DNA from: a virus
IMG/VR virus record: IMGVR_UViG_3300033153_010864
Coordinates: 1 to 47,898 of that record
Strand: one strand, 5' to 3'
Length of the DNA stretch: 47,898 bases
Part shown: one piece after another, positions 25,533 through 33,844 of the stretch
How the letters are laid out: the number at the start of each line of letters is the position of its first letter
Position numbering within the stretch: the stretch's first letter is position 1
Notes under the pieces: generated by a model
Database searches by the model: none
Told to the model about the DNA's origin: nothing
The model's input: only the letters and a program-made list of their open reading frames with translations
Position numbers and translations under genes: made by a program

Positions 25533-26870
25533 ATGAAGCTGTCAGATGAAATAGAAAATACGTCCGCATTTGGCATCAATACAGAGCGCGCTATTATATC
25601 ACTTATTCTTGATAATCCAGAATTCTTTACAGCTGCTGGACAGCATATATCGCATAAATTCTTTAAAGCAGCTGAATCAAAATATATAATGGGCATAATA
25701 GAAATATTATTTGAAGAATCAAGTGTTGTGCCATCAAGGTCTGTTGTCCGTGATTACGCCGTGCAAAACCTAACAGTTGATAGCGATTTTGAGCCCATTA
25801 TAGAATTAATAGACAGGAAAAGTGATCCAAGAGAAGTTCCATTTGTTAAGAGGGAGTTATTACAATGGGCTCGAGATCAAGCGTTCGGATTGCTGTATAG
25901 CGATGAAGGAATGGAGGCATATGAAGCTGGAGATTATACTAAATTAGAACAGATTCTAGATCAAGCCAAGAAGATAACAGATGTCTCCGATGATGGATTA
26001 TTCTTCTTTGAAGAATTAGAATTACTGTTTGTTAGAGATCTAGAAAAAAGATATACATGCGGCTTCCCAAGATTAGATAGATATATCAATGAAGGTGGCC
26101 CCACAAAGAAAGAAGTCTTTTGTTGGATGGCTGGCACTGGGATAGGCAAATCAATTCTGCTCCCACATAGTGGTATGGCCAATGTAAAGCGTGGATGTAA
26201 TGTATTACATATCAGCTTAGAATTATCAAAAATTAAGACTGCCCTAAGATATGCTGGTGGATTGACTAAAGTAGAAGTCGCTAAACGTTATGAATCTGCT
26301 AATCGTAAAAAAATGATGGATGTCTTGAGAAAGGCTAAAAAATCTTATGGCGGCGATCTAATTATTTATGAATTTTCACCAAACGAGATCAGTACAGCGC
26401 ATGTCTCACAGCTGATGGACAGATTAAGAAAAAATCACAGCTGGCATACTGATATTCTCGTTGTTGATTATCTTGAGCTTATGATAGCTGCTAGATCAGA
26501 ATATAATAGAGACGAATATCTTAGGCAAAAACAAGTATCAACAGAATTGCGTCAATTAGCTAGAAATGAGGAGGTATTAATATTCACAGCTTGCCAAACC
26601 AGCAAGGAGGACCCGAGAGGCAACAAAAACTCTACTGGCCCTAATGTTGCTGGTACCAATAAAGCTGCCGAATCATATGGCAAAATGATGCCACTCGATT
26701 ATGTAGTGAGTGGCAACCAAAATTGGGATGAGTATAATTGTTCTCAACCCCAAATTAGATTGTTCATAGCCAAGAATAGAAATGGTCCAAAGAATCAGAT
26801 TGTCCCAGCAATTATTGATTATAAGACATTCCATATGTCTGAGAAGACATCAAAACTGTCGAAAAAGTAG
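25533..26870 (+). CDS. DnaB-like replicative helicase
   Basis: A 445-residue protein. The N-terminal helical domain (TERAIISLILDNPEFF) matches the DnaB N-domain. The RecA-like motor has Walker A AGTGIGKS (200-207), ISLELS, Walker B ILVVDYLEL, then ELRQLARNEEVLIFTACQT and a KNRNGP strand near the C-terminus. It would be the ring helicase opening the replication fork ahead of the phage polymerases. No primase gene is seen in this window. It begins without an evident ribosome site, in an AT-rich leader. Confidence 0.92.
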   Translation: MKLSDEIENTSAFGINTERAIISLILDNPEFFTAAGQHISHKFFKAAESKYIMGIIEILFEESSVVPSRSVVRDYAVQNLTVDSDFEPIIELIDRKSDPREVPFVKRELLQWARDQAFGLLYSDEGMEAYEAGDYTKLEQILDQAKKITDVSDDGLFFFEELELLFVRDLEKRYTCGFPRLDRYINEGGPTKKEVFCWMAGTGIGKSILLPHSGMANVKRGCNVLHISLELSKIKTALRYAGGLTKVEVAKRYESANRKKMMDVLRKAKKSYGGDLIIYEFSPNEISTAHVSQLMDRLRKNHSWHTDILVVDYLELMIAARSEYNRDEYLRQKQVSTELRQLARNEEVLIFTACQTSKEDPRGNKNSTGPNVAGTNKAAESYGKMMPLDYVVSGNQNWDEYNCSQPQIRLFIAKNRNGPKNQIVPAIIDYKTFHMSEKTSKLSKK

Positions 26871-26883
26871 TATCTTATTATTG

Positions 26884-28014
26884 ATGTATTTTCTATGTGG
26901 CTCGTTTAATGTATCAAAACCGCTAATAATATGCGTATTCTGTTCCAAACAGAAGAAGGTAGAATTTATACCAATATTTCAGAAGACTGGAATTAAACTA
27001 GCTGAAGCATTAATCAATAAAGCTAAGATTACTGAGATATTAGAAAATCACCACGTTGTAGTGCCAAGATTTAAATCATTTATTATTGGATTTGGTCTAG
27101 ATTATCACAAGCAACATCTAGTTTATGATATAGGATTGCCTGATTTGCCACATATACCAAGCAATAAAGCACAACTAATATTAACTAACCAATTAAAGGA
27201 TTTGATCAGGGCACCAAAAGGTGATTGGCAAAGAATATTGGCTAATGCCCAATTTGTGTATCGAGCCTTGGAAGAAAAGGGATTTTACAACAGCGGGAAA
27301 TTATACTTTCCTAAATATGACCTAACTTATAGCGGTAGATCAAAATGCACCAATAACAATATTCAAGGCGCTGGCGACAACGATGATATCTATTCTGCGA
27401 CTGAAGATAATTGTTATTTTATTCATTTCGATTGGATAGCTGCCGATTTCAGAGCGGCCAGTTTAATGAGTGGCGATAGAGTGCTTTGCGCAGCATTTAA
27501 GGAATCAGATCCATATACTGCATTGCATGCTGAATTAAATGATCCTGATATATCGCGTGCTGATTGTAAAAAACGGCTATTTGGAAGTCTATACTCGCTT
27601 AACACAGATGGTTTAGATTGCTATCCTGAATTATCAGAATGGATGAAGAGTGAAATAAAATTAATAGAGAAATATGGATATGGTGAATCTATTATTGGCA
27701 GGAGATTCTATATTGAGGAAGGCAGAACAATAAAGAGTGCCTTTAATGCTAAAATGCAAGGCTCCGTTGCCCATGCTATGCAAAGTGCAATGTATGAGGT
27801 GTTTAAAGTATGGCCTGATAAGATATTAACAGAGGTGCATGACTCACTTATCATGACATGTAATAAAGATGAGATAGAAGATATTATCGAATCGGTATCT
27901 AAAATCATGTTAAGACCATTATCTGGATGGCTTAACAGCAACCCCAAGTTTCCATTAAAGGTCAGTATCGGTAAGAAGTGGCGTCAGTGGAAATTATATA
28001 AGGAGTTTCGGTAA
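26884..28014 (+). CDS. compact family A DNA polymerase
   Basis: A protein of about 376 residues with polymerase I-type motifs: SGRSKCTNNN (like TGRLSSxxPN), motif A FDWIAADFRAASLMSGD (D183; the usual Glu is Asp 188), motif B CKKRLFGSLYS, and motif C EVHDSL (HD kept, usual Glu is Ser). Typical Pol I or T7 enzymes are far longer. The 3'-5' exonuclease domain is missing and the thumb is short. Exonuclease-free small Pol A enzymes may fill gaps or replace primers. It follows the DnaB gene by 13 bases and overlaps the next gene by a single base (TAATG). Confidence 0.85.
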   Translation: MYFLCGSFNVSKPLIICVFCSKQKKVEFIPIFQKTGIKLAEALINKAKITEILENHHVVVPRFKSFIIGFGLDYHKQHLVYDIGLPDLPHIPSNKAQLILTNQLKDLIRAPKGDWQRILANAQFVYRALEEKGFYNSGKLYFPKYDLTYSGRSKCTNNNIQGAGDNDDIYSATEDNCYFIHFDWIAADFRAASLMSGDRVLCAAFKESDPYTALHAELNDPDISRADCKKRLFGSLYSLNTDGLDCYPELSEWMKSEIKLIEKYGYGESIIGRRFYIEEGRTIKSAFNAKMQGSVAHAMQSAMYEVFKVWPDKILTEVHDSLIMTCNKDEIEDIIESVSKIMLRPLSGWLNSNPKFPLKVSIGKKWRQWKLYKEFR

Positions 28015-28484
28015 TGGCAGATGAGTTCGATAAACAAATGATGGATTCATTATTCCAACTTAATTTTAAGCTGCCGAATGGCCAGAAAATTATTGGAAAT
28101 TTCTACCCAGATACAGAAATAGATTATGATCAATTAGAAGAACAATTGGCTAATATGCCATCGAAATTTGCTTTCTGGTCTGTTCTATTAGGCGAACAGA
28201 AATATAAGGTCGCATTAATAGAAAAACAGATAAGCCGTAGGCGTTCTAAATTATGTGAGAATTTCCTAAACGAAGGGAAAGAAGAAGGCGTTAGACTTAC
28301 TAAATATCTGTTGGATGAATTGGTAGAAGCCGATGATAAGATGTTGGAGCTTGATAGTCGTCTTATAAAGGAAAATCGTGTTCTAAGCAAATTATGGGTA
28401 GTAGTAAATGCTTTACAAATGAAATCAGAGCATTTGAGAAGCCTAGCTGGATTTAAGAAGCAAGAGCTTAGAGATTCTCTATAA
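28014..28484 (+). CDS. hypothetical helical protein after the polymerase
   Basis: A 156-residue protein with a short beta N-terminus and a long central coiled-coil-like region (IEKQISRRRSKLCENFLNE). A strong AAGGAG ribosome site lies inside the polymerase end, and start and stop overlap as TAATG, so the two are translated together. Position suggests a replisome accessory role such as a loader or clamp-type protein, but nothing in the sequence proves it. Confidence 0.65.
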   Translation: MADEFDKQMMDSLFQLNFKLPNGQKIIGNFYPDTEIDYDQLEEQLANMPSKFAFWSVLLGEQKYKVALIEKQISRRRSKLCENFLNEGKEEGVRLTKYLLDELVEADDKMLELDSRLIKENRVLSKLWVVVNALQMKSEHLRSLAGFKKQELRDSL

Positions 28485-28941
28485 TACTGGTAGGTAAAGT
28501 GATCATAGCAATAGTATCAAATAGAAATTCACGGGAATACAGCATTCGCGGTGGTAATTCTAGTTTGCTGCCTGGTCCCATTTCTATTTCTATACCACTG
28601 ATTATAAATATTACTGTGCCGTTCTCTATCCTAAAAGTTTCTCTATGGGATTGATAATAATCCCATAACATTCGTTTTGAATATTTTGCCTTTACTAGGG
28701 TCAGTCCGTTTCCGACTTCAACCCCTAATCTTGTATATTCATCAATATCAGCAATAACATGCCAATCATCTGCATCAACTATAGCGGAATTCCCGAATTT
28801 TGATCCATCTATTAGACCAGGAATTTTTTCGCTTCCCCCAATTATCTCAAGAGCAGCTATACTACTCAACAACCTTAATCTCTTCAATTCCCTCTCAAGA
28901 TGCGGCACACTAAGACGATTAGCCTTACAAGATTCTTTCAT
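28468..28941 (-). CDS. hypothetical protein, 157 aa
   Basis: A 157-residue protein: a helical N-terminus (LERELKRLRLLSSIAALE) followed by a strand-rich domain (TVIFIISGIEIEMGPGSKLELPP). Second of a two-gene minus-strand island. It overlaps the coiled-coil gene at its end by 17 bases. It could be a virion or assembly protein like other minus-strand genes here; no family recognised. Confidence 0.6.
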   Translation of the reverse strand: MKESCKANRLSVPHLERELKRLRLLSSIAALEIIGGSEKIPGLIDGSKFGNSAIVDADDWHVIADIDEYTRLGVEVGNGLTLVKAKYSKRMLWDYYQSHRETFRIENGTVIFIISGIEIEMGPGSKLELPPRMLYSREFLFDTIAMITLPTSIIENL

Positions 28942-29258
28942 TCAGATATTCTCCTGTCGAGTAAATTCTTAATATAATTATACAGTCTGTTATACTCAAT
29001 TAAAGCCTCAGTAAGCGGCTTTTGGGTGTCCAGCTGATCTTTCAGAAGCTCCTCAATTTTCTCCCGCAATTCTTTTTCTAATTCATTCTTTTCATTTTGT
29101 ACTTTATCTAATTCTACTTTAAATTCTTTTTTTAATTTATTTGTGATTTTGTTGTGATCATCCAATATTTTTAAGTGATGCTTTGTGAAGAAATACAAAA
29201 TGATTATTAATAATCCTGATACTCCATTTTGTATTGCAAATTTGAGCAATTCATCCAT
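28938..29258 (-). CDS. membrane-anchored coiled-coil protein
   Basis: A 106-residue protein with one membrane segment near residues 14-30 (SGLLIIILYFFTK), followed by a long charged coiled coil (NKLKKEFKVELDKVQNEKNEL) and a helical tail. One transmembrane helix plus a charged tail is compatible with holin or spanin-like membrane proteins, but no lysis partner is nearby. Start overlaps the next gene by 4 bases. It diverges from the SSB gene. Confidence 0.65.
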   Translation of the reverse strand: MDELLKFAIQNGVSGLLIIILYFFTKHHLKILDDHNKITNKLKKEFKVELDKVQNEKNELEKELREKIEELLKDQLDTQKPLTEALIEYNRLYNYIKNLLDRRISE

Positions 29259-29280
29259 AATGATATTTTTGATCTATGTA

Positions 29281-29314
29281 TTTAAAATAATACCTAATAG
29301 GGTAATTATTAAAA
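29281..29314. promoter_or_regulatory. imperfect inverted repeat in the SSB promoter region
   Basis: AATAATACC and GGTAATTATT flank TAATAG, with matching A/T-rich outer arms, in the 80-base divergent gap before the SSB-like gene. An operator or promoter-overlapping site is plausible. The single-base offset lowers confidence. Confidence 0.3.
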
Positions 29315-29338
29315 GCAAAACAAGCAAAGGAGAGCAAA

Positions 29339-30373
29339 ATGGCAAGTAGAGAAGATCGTAGAGCATTATTGGAAAAAGTTCGTAAGAAGATGAAGGAGCG
29401 GAGTGGCGGATTCAAACGCGATCCATTTGAATTTCGTCCTCCAAGGATTAATCTCGGGAATGAATGGAAGGCTAAGGCATTCATTCTTCCACCATTGAAG
29501 CCAAATGACCAATGTGTTAATGGACAATGCAAGACTGATATGGAGGAGCTTTTTTATATCACTGTAGGTGACCATTGGATCAATAAACGCAAATATCCAT
29601 GTCCACGAGTTTATGATGATAATGAATGTCCAATGTGCGAATTCGGATTCAGGCTTCTCAGCGATACAGATGATAAGGACGTGCGCAGAGATATTTCGAG
29701 AAACTATTTGCCACGCACACAATTCGCTATTAATTTGTATTTCCCGGCTGTAAGAGCAAATCCAAAGGATCTACAAGGGAAGGTAATGTTCTGGGCACTC
29801 CCCAAAACGGTCTTTGATAAACTTGATGATTGTATTACTCGCGATGATGGTGGAGATGAAGATGATCCGAACGCATGGGGCATCTTTTATGATGTTGATG
29901 ATGCATATCCACTGATGATCAAGATAAAGCACAAGGGGGGTTATAACGACTATGAGCCTTCCAAGCTTATTCCTAAGTTGCAGCCAGTTATCAAAGGCGA
30001 TACCGACGAGATATTGAATGCTCGCCATGACTTAGCCACAAAATATCCGGAACGGACTGAAGAGAATCTGAAAAAGCTACAGAAAATGGTGGATCAGCTT
30101 CTAAAGGGAGACGATGATGACGATGACAACAGCGGATTTGATGAAGACGAGGTCAAAGAGACCAAATCGGAACCAGAAACCAAACCAGACGTTGAAGATG
30201 AGGGATTCGACGAATCGGAACCAGAAACCAAACCAGAAACCAAACCAGAAACCAAATCAGAAACCAAATCGGAATCAGGCGGCGGCGGCGACGACGACGA
30301 CGACGACGATGATGGAGATGATCTCAAGAAGCTTTTGGCCAAGATCGAATCCGGCGAAGATATCGGCGAATAA
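29339..30373 (+). CDS. gp32-like single-stranded DNA-binding protein
   Basis: A 344-residue protein built like T4 gp32: a basic N-terminal cooperativity region (REDRRALLEKVRKKMKERS), a core with a zinc-site candidate (CPRVYDDNECPMCEFGF), and a long acidic tail. The tail holds SEPETKPETKPETKSETKSE-like repeats and runs of Asp, as in SSB tails that recruit replication proteins. It coats single-stranded DNA at forks. Ribosome site AAAGGAG is among the strongest in the window, fitting a need for high expression. The repeat-coded tail may vary in length. Confidence 0.87.
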   Translation: MASREDRRALLEKVRKKMKERSGGFKRDPFEFRPPRINLGNEWKAKAFILPPLKPNDQCVNGQCKTDMEELFYITVGDHWINKRKYPCPRVYDDNECPMCEFGFRLLSDTDDKDVRRDISRNYLPRTQFAINLYFPAVRANPKDLQGKVMFWALPKTVFDKLDDCITRDDGGDEDDPNAWGIFYDVDDAYPLMIKIKHKGGYNDYEPSKLIPKLQPVIKGDTDEILNARHDLATKYPERTEENLKKLQKMVDQLLKGDDDDDDNSGFDEDEVKETKSEPETKPDVEDEGFDESEPETKPETKPETKSETKSESGGGGDDDDDDDDGDDLKKLLAKIESGEDIGE

Positions 30374-30383
30374 TATTAAGAAT

Positions 30384-30405
30384 GGTGGGGGAGACCCCCA
30401 GCACC
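30384..30405 (+). promoter_or_regulatory. strong GC hairpin after the SSB gene
   Basis: GGGGG-AGA-CCCCC (30387-30399), with outer GGT pairing to ACC across a small bulge, lies 13 bases after the SSB stop. There is no T-run, so it may act in mRNA stability or partial attenuation rather than as a classical terminator. Confidence 0.45.
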
Positions 30406-30416
30406 TTGAGGCCCGA

Positions 30417-30623
30417 GTGGTGCATCACAACGTCACAGGCACAAAAACGGCCTGCGGGGATCATCTCCTGGCCGGTGAAACGAATAGTGCAAACGCCTTC
30501 AAAGACGTGTCGTGTCTAGATTGTCGCGCATGGATCGTGTCGAACCTTCTCAGCCCACGCGGGTTCCGACAACCCACGGAATGGATGGACTCGTCTACTG
30601 TGCGCACAAGAGGAAGTCGGTGA
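30417..30623 (+). CDS. small TACG-type zinc-ribbon protein in a GC-rich island
   Basis: A protein of about 68 residues starting at GTG (30417 or 30420), with TTGAGG 6-9 bases upstream. VHHNVTGTKTACGDHLLAG followed by VSCLDCRAWI matches the pattern HxxxxxTxCGxxL...VxCxxC seen in many short zinc-binding proteins of actinobacteria and their phages (recalled by eye). Base composition is far richer in G+C than the flanking genes, which suggests recent transfer. The frame is open far upstream, but that part is the SSB gene read in another frame. Function unknown. Confidence 0.55.
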   Translation: MVHHNVTGTKTACGDHLLAGETNSANAFKDVSCLDCRAWIVSNLLSPRGFRQPTEWMDSSTVRTRGSR

Positions 30624-30644
30624 TGGGAAGCCCTATCGCAGACA

Positions 30645-30680
30645 AGCTGGGCCCGGACTAGCTGGGCCCGGCTAGTCCGG
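30645..30680. repeat. direct repeat and 10-bp perfect stem before the 5' nuclease
   Basis: AGCTGGGCCCGG occurs at 30645-30656 and again at 30660-30671. CCGGACTAGC (30653-30662) pairs exactly with GCTAGTCCGG (30671-30680) around an 8-base loop that is itself nearly palindromic. CTAGTCCGGACTAG just after is another palindrome. The array ends within 12 bases of the next start codon, so it could govern translation of the nuclease or mark a recombination scar. Confidence 0.7.
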
Positions 30681-30691
30681 ACTAGGATCAT

Positions 30692-31615
30692 ATGGATTTA
30701 TTAATAGATGCCAAAAACATGCTCTATAGGGCAATTTTCACTGCGGATAGTGATAAACGATTCTGTAAATCTGGGCATCATACTATAAATATCATCTTGC
30801 ATTTCATGCATTACCATTATATCAGTTTCAAGCCTGATAGGATACATATATTTTGGGACGCTGATAGAGATAAGATCTGGCGTAAAAAATATGCACCAAA
30901 TTATAAAGAAAATAGGAAAAATAACAGTCGTTTGCAAGATATATCAAGTCGTCTAACAAACATTGCTACACTATGTATAATATTGTTTGACCTTATCGGA
31001 TTTAGACAGTATTATCGTACTAGTATGGAAGCAGATGACCTAATATATGCCTTTTGTCGAGTCAATAGGGACAAGAAAATCGTAATTGTATCAAGCGATG
31101 GTGATCTTAAACAGATATCATATAATTTCCCAAACATAAGCATCCATAACCCGCAATCAAAATCCAAGAATAAAATAGAACCAGTACCAGAAATTGATCC
31201 GGTCATATATAAATGCTTTGTCGGCGATAAATCGGATAATATAGAAGGATATTACGGAATTGGGGACGTTAGAGCCAGAGTGTTGTGCGAAAGCATCGCC
31301 AATATGATCAAGTTCTTCGATTCTCCGAAAGCTATAGCTAAAGTTGAAGGAGAAAAAGCAATTATTGGTGAGCAGCGTTTCAGAGATAATATGAGAATTA
31401 TCGATCTGAATTTATGTCCGGAATTGCTTGAGAACGCATTATATATCGCGAGGCGTCAGGTGACAGAAATTAAATTCGATTTAAAAAGTGTAAGAAAACT
31501 AATTGTCAAACGTAAATTGAGGGGAGTAGCGGCAGATATGGATCGCTACATTGTCCCATTCAAAAAACTGGTAGAGGATAATCATGGCAGTGTCGATCAG
31601 GGTAGCACATCTTAA
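30692..31615 (+). CDS. FEN-family 5'-3' nuclease
   Basis: A 307-residue protein with the T4 RNase H/T5-exonuclease layout: MDLLIDAKNMLYRAI, DRIHIFWDADRDKIWRKK, the metal-binding cluster MEADDLIYAF, VSSDGDLKQI, and the helix-hairpin-helix GDKSDNIEGYYGIGDVRA. The acidic residues of both metal sites are present. It would remove RNA primers and 5' flaps during phage replication, probably with the compact Pol A enzyme. A GC-rich repeat lies just before its start. It overlaps the next gene by 32 bases. Confidence 0.92.
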   Translation: MDLLIDAKNMLYRAIFTADSDKRFCKSGHHTINIILHFMHYHYISFKPDRIHIFWDADRDKIWRKKYAPNYKENRKNNSRLQDISSRLTNIATLCIILFDLIGFRQYYRTSMEADDLIYAFCRVNRDKKIVIVSSDGDLKQISYNFPNISIHNPQSKSKNKIEPVPEIDPVIYKCFVGDKSDNIEGYYGIGDVRARVLCESIANMIKFFDSPKAIAKVEGEKAIIGEQRFRDNMRIIDLNLCPELLENALYIARRQVTEIKFDLKSVRKLIVKRKLRGVAADMDRYIVPFKKLVEDNHGSVDQGSTS

Positions 31616-31859
31616 ATTGGTTAATGTTGATAGTGTTGGCAATGTGTTTGATAAGGATAGCCACAATATAACATTGGATGACATTCGCAGATCTGCATCA
31701 AAAGAATATAGAATAATACGCAATGGTACTGGATTCGCAGAATCACCAAATGCAACAAATTTTCCTTCTATCGAAGCATATTTGAATGCTGAAGCCGGTG
31801 ACAATCACGCGTTATCGTATATGGATCTTACGAGGATAATTACTCAAAAAATAACATAA
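31584..31859 (+). CDS. hypothetical protein, 91 aa
   Basis: A 91-residue protein preceded by AGAGGA and starting inside the end of the nuclease gene. It has a strand-turn-strand N-terminus (IRVAHLKLVNVDSVGNVFD) and helical end. The last base of its stop is shared with the next ATG (TAATG). Probably made with the two nucleases around it; function unknown. Confidence 0.6.
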   Translation: MAVSIRVAHLKLVNVDSVGNVFDKDSHNITLDDIRRSASKEYRIIRNGTGFAESPNATNFPSIEAYLNAEAGDNHALSYMDLTRIITQKIT

Positions 31860-32443
31860 TGGTAGATTATTCTGAACAAGGTAGGAGATCAAAGAGAAGA
31901 GGTAAAACCTACGAACGCCGTGCTGCAAAATTGTTGACAGAATTTACCGACATAGGATTTAGATCTACTCCATCCAGTGGCGGATTCAACAAACAAGGCG
32001 GTGTTGTTATCAGAGAAGAACTATTCTGCGGCGATGTTATCTGTGATAATCCAAATTTCCTATTCTGCGTAGAAGCTAAAAATCGTAAGAGTTTTAGTTT
32101 TACAGCTCTATTAAAGAATTCTGATACAGCGGAATTCAGCAAATGGTGGTATCAATGTGTTGAAGATGCTCACAAGGTTCACATGCTGCCAATCATGTTC
32201 TTCAAACCTGATAATCAAGCTGATTTTGTAGCTCTAGATGTGTGTGGGTTTCAGGTGGTTAATCCACGCGAAGAATTGCCACATTTTAAGTTGAGTGTTT
32301 ATGATAGGGCAGCTACTTTGAAAATAAGAGGAAGATATAATAAAAAGACCAGCATAATATACACAATTCTTCCTACGGCATTTATTATGAACTGGAAAGT
32401 AATTGCCGATAATGTAGATTCTAAATTGTTCTTCAAATCTTAA
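31859..32443 (+). CDS. Holliday junction resolvase-like PD-(D/E)xK nuclease
   Basis: A 194-residue protein. An N-terminal basic helix with a conserved Glu (RRSKRRGKTYERRAAKLL), SSGGF, GDVICDN and FCVEAKNR form the usual E...D...ExK metal site of Hjc-type resolvases. A downstream QCVEDAHKVHMLPIMFFK fits the strand and helix after the active site. It would cut branched DNA made by RecA-type recombination and replication before packaging. Placed directly after the 5' nuclease, in keeping. Other PD-(D/E)xK nucleases cannot be excluded. Confidence 0.75.
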   Translation: MVDYSEQGRRSKRRGKTYERRAAKLLTEFTDIGFRSTPSSGGFNKQGGVVIREELFCGDVICDNPNFLFCVEAKNRKSFSFTALLKNSDTAEFSKWWYQCVEDAHKVHMLPIMFFKPDNQADFVALDVCGFQVVNPREELPHFKLSVYDRAATLKIRGRYNKKTSIIYTILPTAFIMNWKVIADNVDSKLFFKS

Positions 32444-32445
32444 GT

Positions 32446-32628
32446 ATGAGTTGTTGCGGACAAAGCAATAGGAAAAAGAAAATACCAGTCAATCCAAACC
32501 GTAAAATGTGTCCAAAATGCGGATGGTTGATGAACCAAGTACATAAATATAATGGAGCGAAAAGAGCTATGGTGCGGGAGTGGCGCTGTGGTAATAAAAA
32601 ATGTAAATACCGCGAACTTATAATATGA
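32446..32628 (+). CDS. tiny zinc-ribbon protein
   Basis: A 60-residue protein with CPKCG (about 22-26) and CGNKKC (about 48-53): a compact zinc ribbon flanked by basic residues (NRKKKIPVNPNRK). The N-terminus begins MSCCG. Two bases after the resolvase stop. A nucleic-acid-binding accessory role is reasonable; unknown. Confidence 0.65.
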   Translation: MSCCGQSNRKKKIPVNPNRKMCPKCGWLMNQVHKYNGAKRAMVREWRCGNKKCKYRELII

Positions 32629-32984
32629 CGCTGGTTACTATATTACTTATTTGGATTATATTGATCATCTCTGTCGAAGCAGTGACTGAGATCGTCACAT
32701 CTAGCAATATATTCTTATCGTTACGAGAATGGATATATCTGAAGAGTGATTTCTTAGGCAAATTAATACAATGCGGATATTGTACATCGGTATGGATAAG
32801 CGCAATGGTGGCGTGGGCAGCACCAACGCCATTTCATCCAATATTCGGATATTTTATTGCTCTGTTCGCAATACATAGATTGTCCAATTTGTGGCATGAA
32901 TTTACTGTGAGATGGCTTAATAGAGCGCCAATAGCTATTTCACTGTTTACAACGACTGAGCAGGAGACAAATGAAGATAACTAG
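32625..32984 (+). CDS. membrane protein, DUF1360-like
   Basis: A 119-residue protein with an N-terminal membrane helix (LVTILLIWIILIISVEAV), a cysteine motif CGYCTSVWIS, and a second hydrophobic region (PIFGYFIALFAIHRLSN). The order helix, CxxCxxxW, hydrophobic helix is typical of the DUF1360 family found in phages and Bacillus (recalled by eye). Function of that family is unknown to me. It overlaps its neighbours by 4 and 14 bases. Confidence 0.6.
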   Translation: MTLVTILLIWIILIISVEAVTEIVTSSNIFLSLREWIYLKSDFLGKLIQCGYCTSVWISAMVAWAAPTPFHPIFGYFIALFAIHRLSNLWHEFTVRWLNRAPIAISLFTTTEQETNEDN

Positions 32985-33381
32985 CTTTTCAGAACTTAAG
33001 AGATTAGTTGAAGGAATTAAGACCAACGATACGGCTGTTAAGCCCATAATCGTGACACAGAAAGATAATAAGAATCGTGATATTCCAGTTAGTATCCCAT
33101 CCAGCAATTCATTGATGGTTAAGAGATTGTTAATGGAAGGATTTGAAATGTTGTCAAACCAACAATCTTATTTAGAAGCTGTGAAATTCAATCCTGACGA
33201 TGAAGATTTTGGCGGTTTTGTTCCTGCTATGGTTCCAGAAGAACATACTAAGAACGGTTGGGTAGATAGATTTGTACGCAACAATCTTGGTGGAGAAAGA
33301 GTAGGCCTCAAGGTACAATGGCACTTACCAGAAGGAAAGTTTGAACTTGATCCATGGACTCTATTATTAATCAAGATATAA
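32971..33381 (+). CDS. hypothetical protein, 136 aa
   Basis: A 136-residue protein with a good ribosome site (AGGAGACAA). A helical first half and a Gly/Pro-containing second half (DDEDFGGFVPAMVPEEHT, LGGERVGLKVQWHLPEG). No family recognised. It overlaps the next gene by 28 bases. Confidence 0.6.
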   Translation: MKITSFSELKRLVEGIKTNDTAVKPIIVTQKDNKNRDIPVSIPSSNSLMVKRLLMEGFEMLSNQQSYLEAVKFNPDDEDFGGFVPAMVPEEHTKNGWVDRFVRNNLGGERVGLKVQWHLPEGKFELDPWTLLLIKI

Positions 33382-33545
33382 TAAAAATTATTATTATTGG
33401 ATTAGGTATGGCATCGGCATGGTATTGGTGTTATTCCTTAATTACAAGGAAATTAAATAGCGATGATCTTAAGAAATGGCTTAGTATTATCATTCCGCAG
33501 GGTATCTTAATAGCGTTTGCTTTATACCTGGGAGGTCTTCTATGA
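33354..33545 (+). CDS. small two-helix membrane protein
   Basis: A 63-residue protein with two hydrophobic segments: IIKIIIIGLGMASAWYWCY and WLSIIIPQGILIAFALYLGG, joined by a charged turn (RKLNSDDLKK). Size and layout would suit a holin or other small membrane protein, but no endolysin is near. It overlaps the genes on both sides. Confidence 0.6.
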   Translation: MDSIINQDIIKIIIIGLGMASAWYWCYSLITRKLNSDDLKKWLSIIIPQGILIAFALYLGGLL

Positions 33546-33844
33546 TGCAAGTTGATCTAGCGCAACATATGCCAATCAGTCGTTGGAAGCCAGAAGTAGG
33601 AGATTTCTTGGTGTGGCATGGGTGGCTTCAACATTGGTTTGGAGTCGTTTGTGGTATTGAAACAGATGAGATTACTATCATTAAGAAAGGTATACCAATT
33701 CTGTTGTTCACTCTGACTCAGAGTGAACATGATAATAATAAACAAACTATAAGTATACAACAAGTGAGAGCTGGAGGCTCGTTCTGGAATGGCAAATACT
33801 CAGCAATCAAAGCAATCGGAAGCAATCTCATCTGGTTTGTCTGA
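33542..33844 (+). CDS. hypothetical protein, 100 aa
   Basis: A 100-residue protein with an N-terminal strand-rich segment (VGDFLVWHGWLQHWFGVVCGI, ITIIKKGIPILLF) that may form a small barrel. Starts in MM with a GGGAGG ribosome site. It overlaps the next gene by 56 bases, the largest same-strand overlap here. Function unknown. Confidence 0.55.
   Translation: MMQVDLAQHMPISRWKPEVGDFLVWHGWLQHWFGVVCGIETDEITIIKKGIPILLFTLTQSEHDNNKQTISIQQVRAGGSFWNGKYSAIKAIGSNLIWFV

Noticed and set aside
28938-29258. Holin call for the membrane coiled-coil protein
   Set aside because: Topology would allow it, but no endolysin or spanin partner is near and the long coiled coil is atypical.
30114-30416. Upstream extension of the zinc-ribbon frame through the SSB gene
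   Set aside because: This part is the acidic tail of the SSB-like gene read in another frame; only the portion after GTG 30417 looks like protein.
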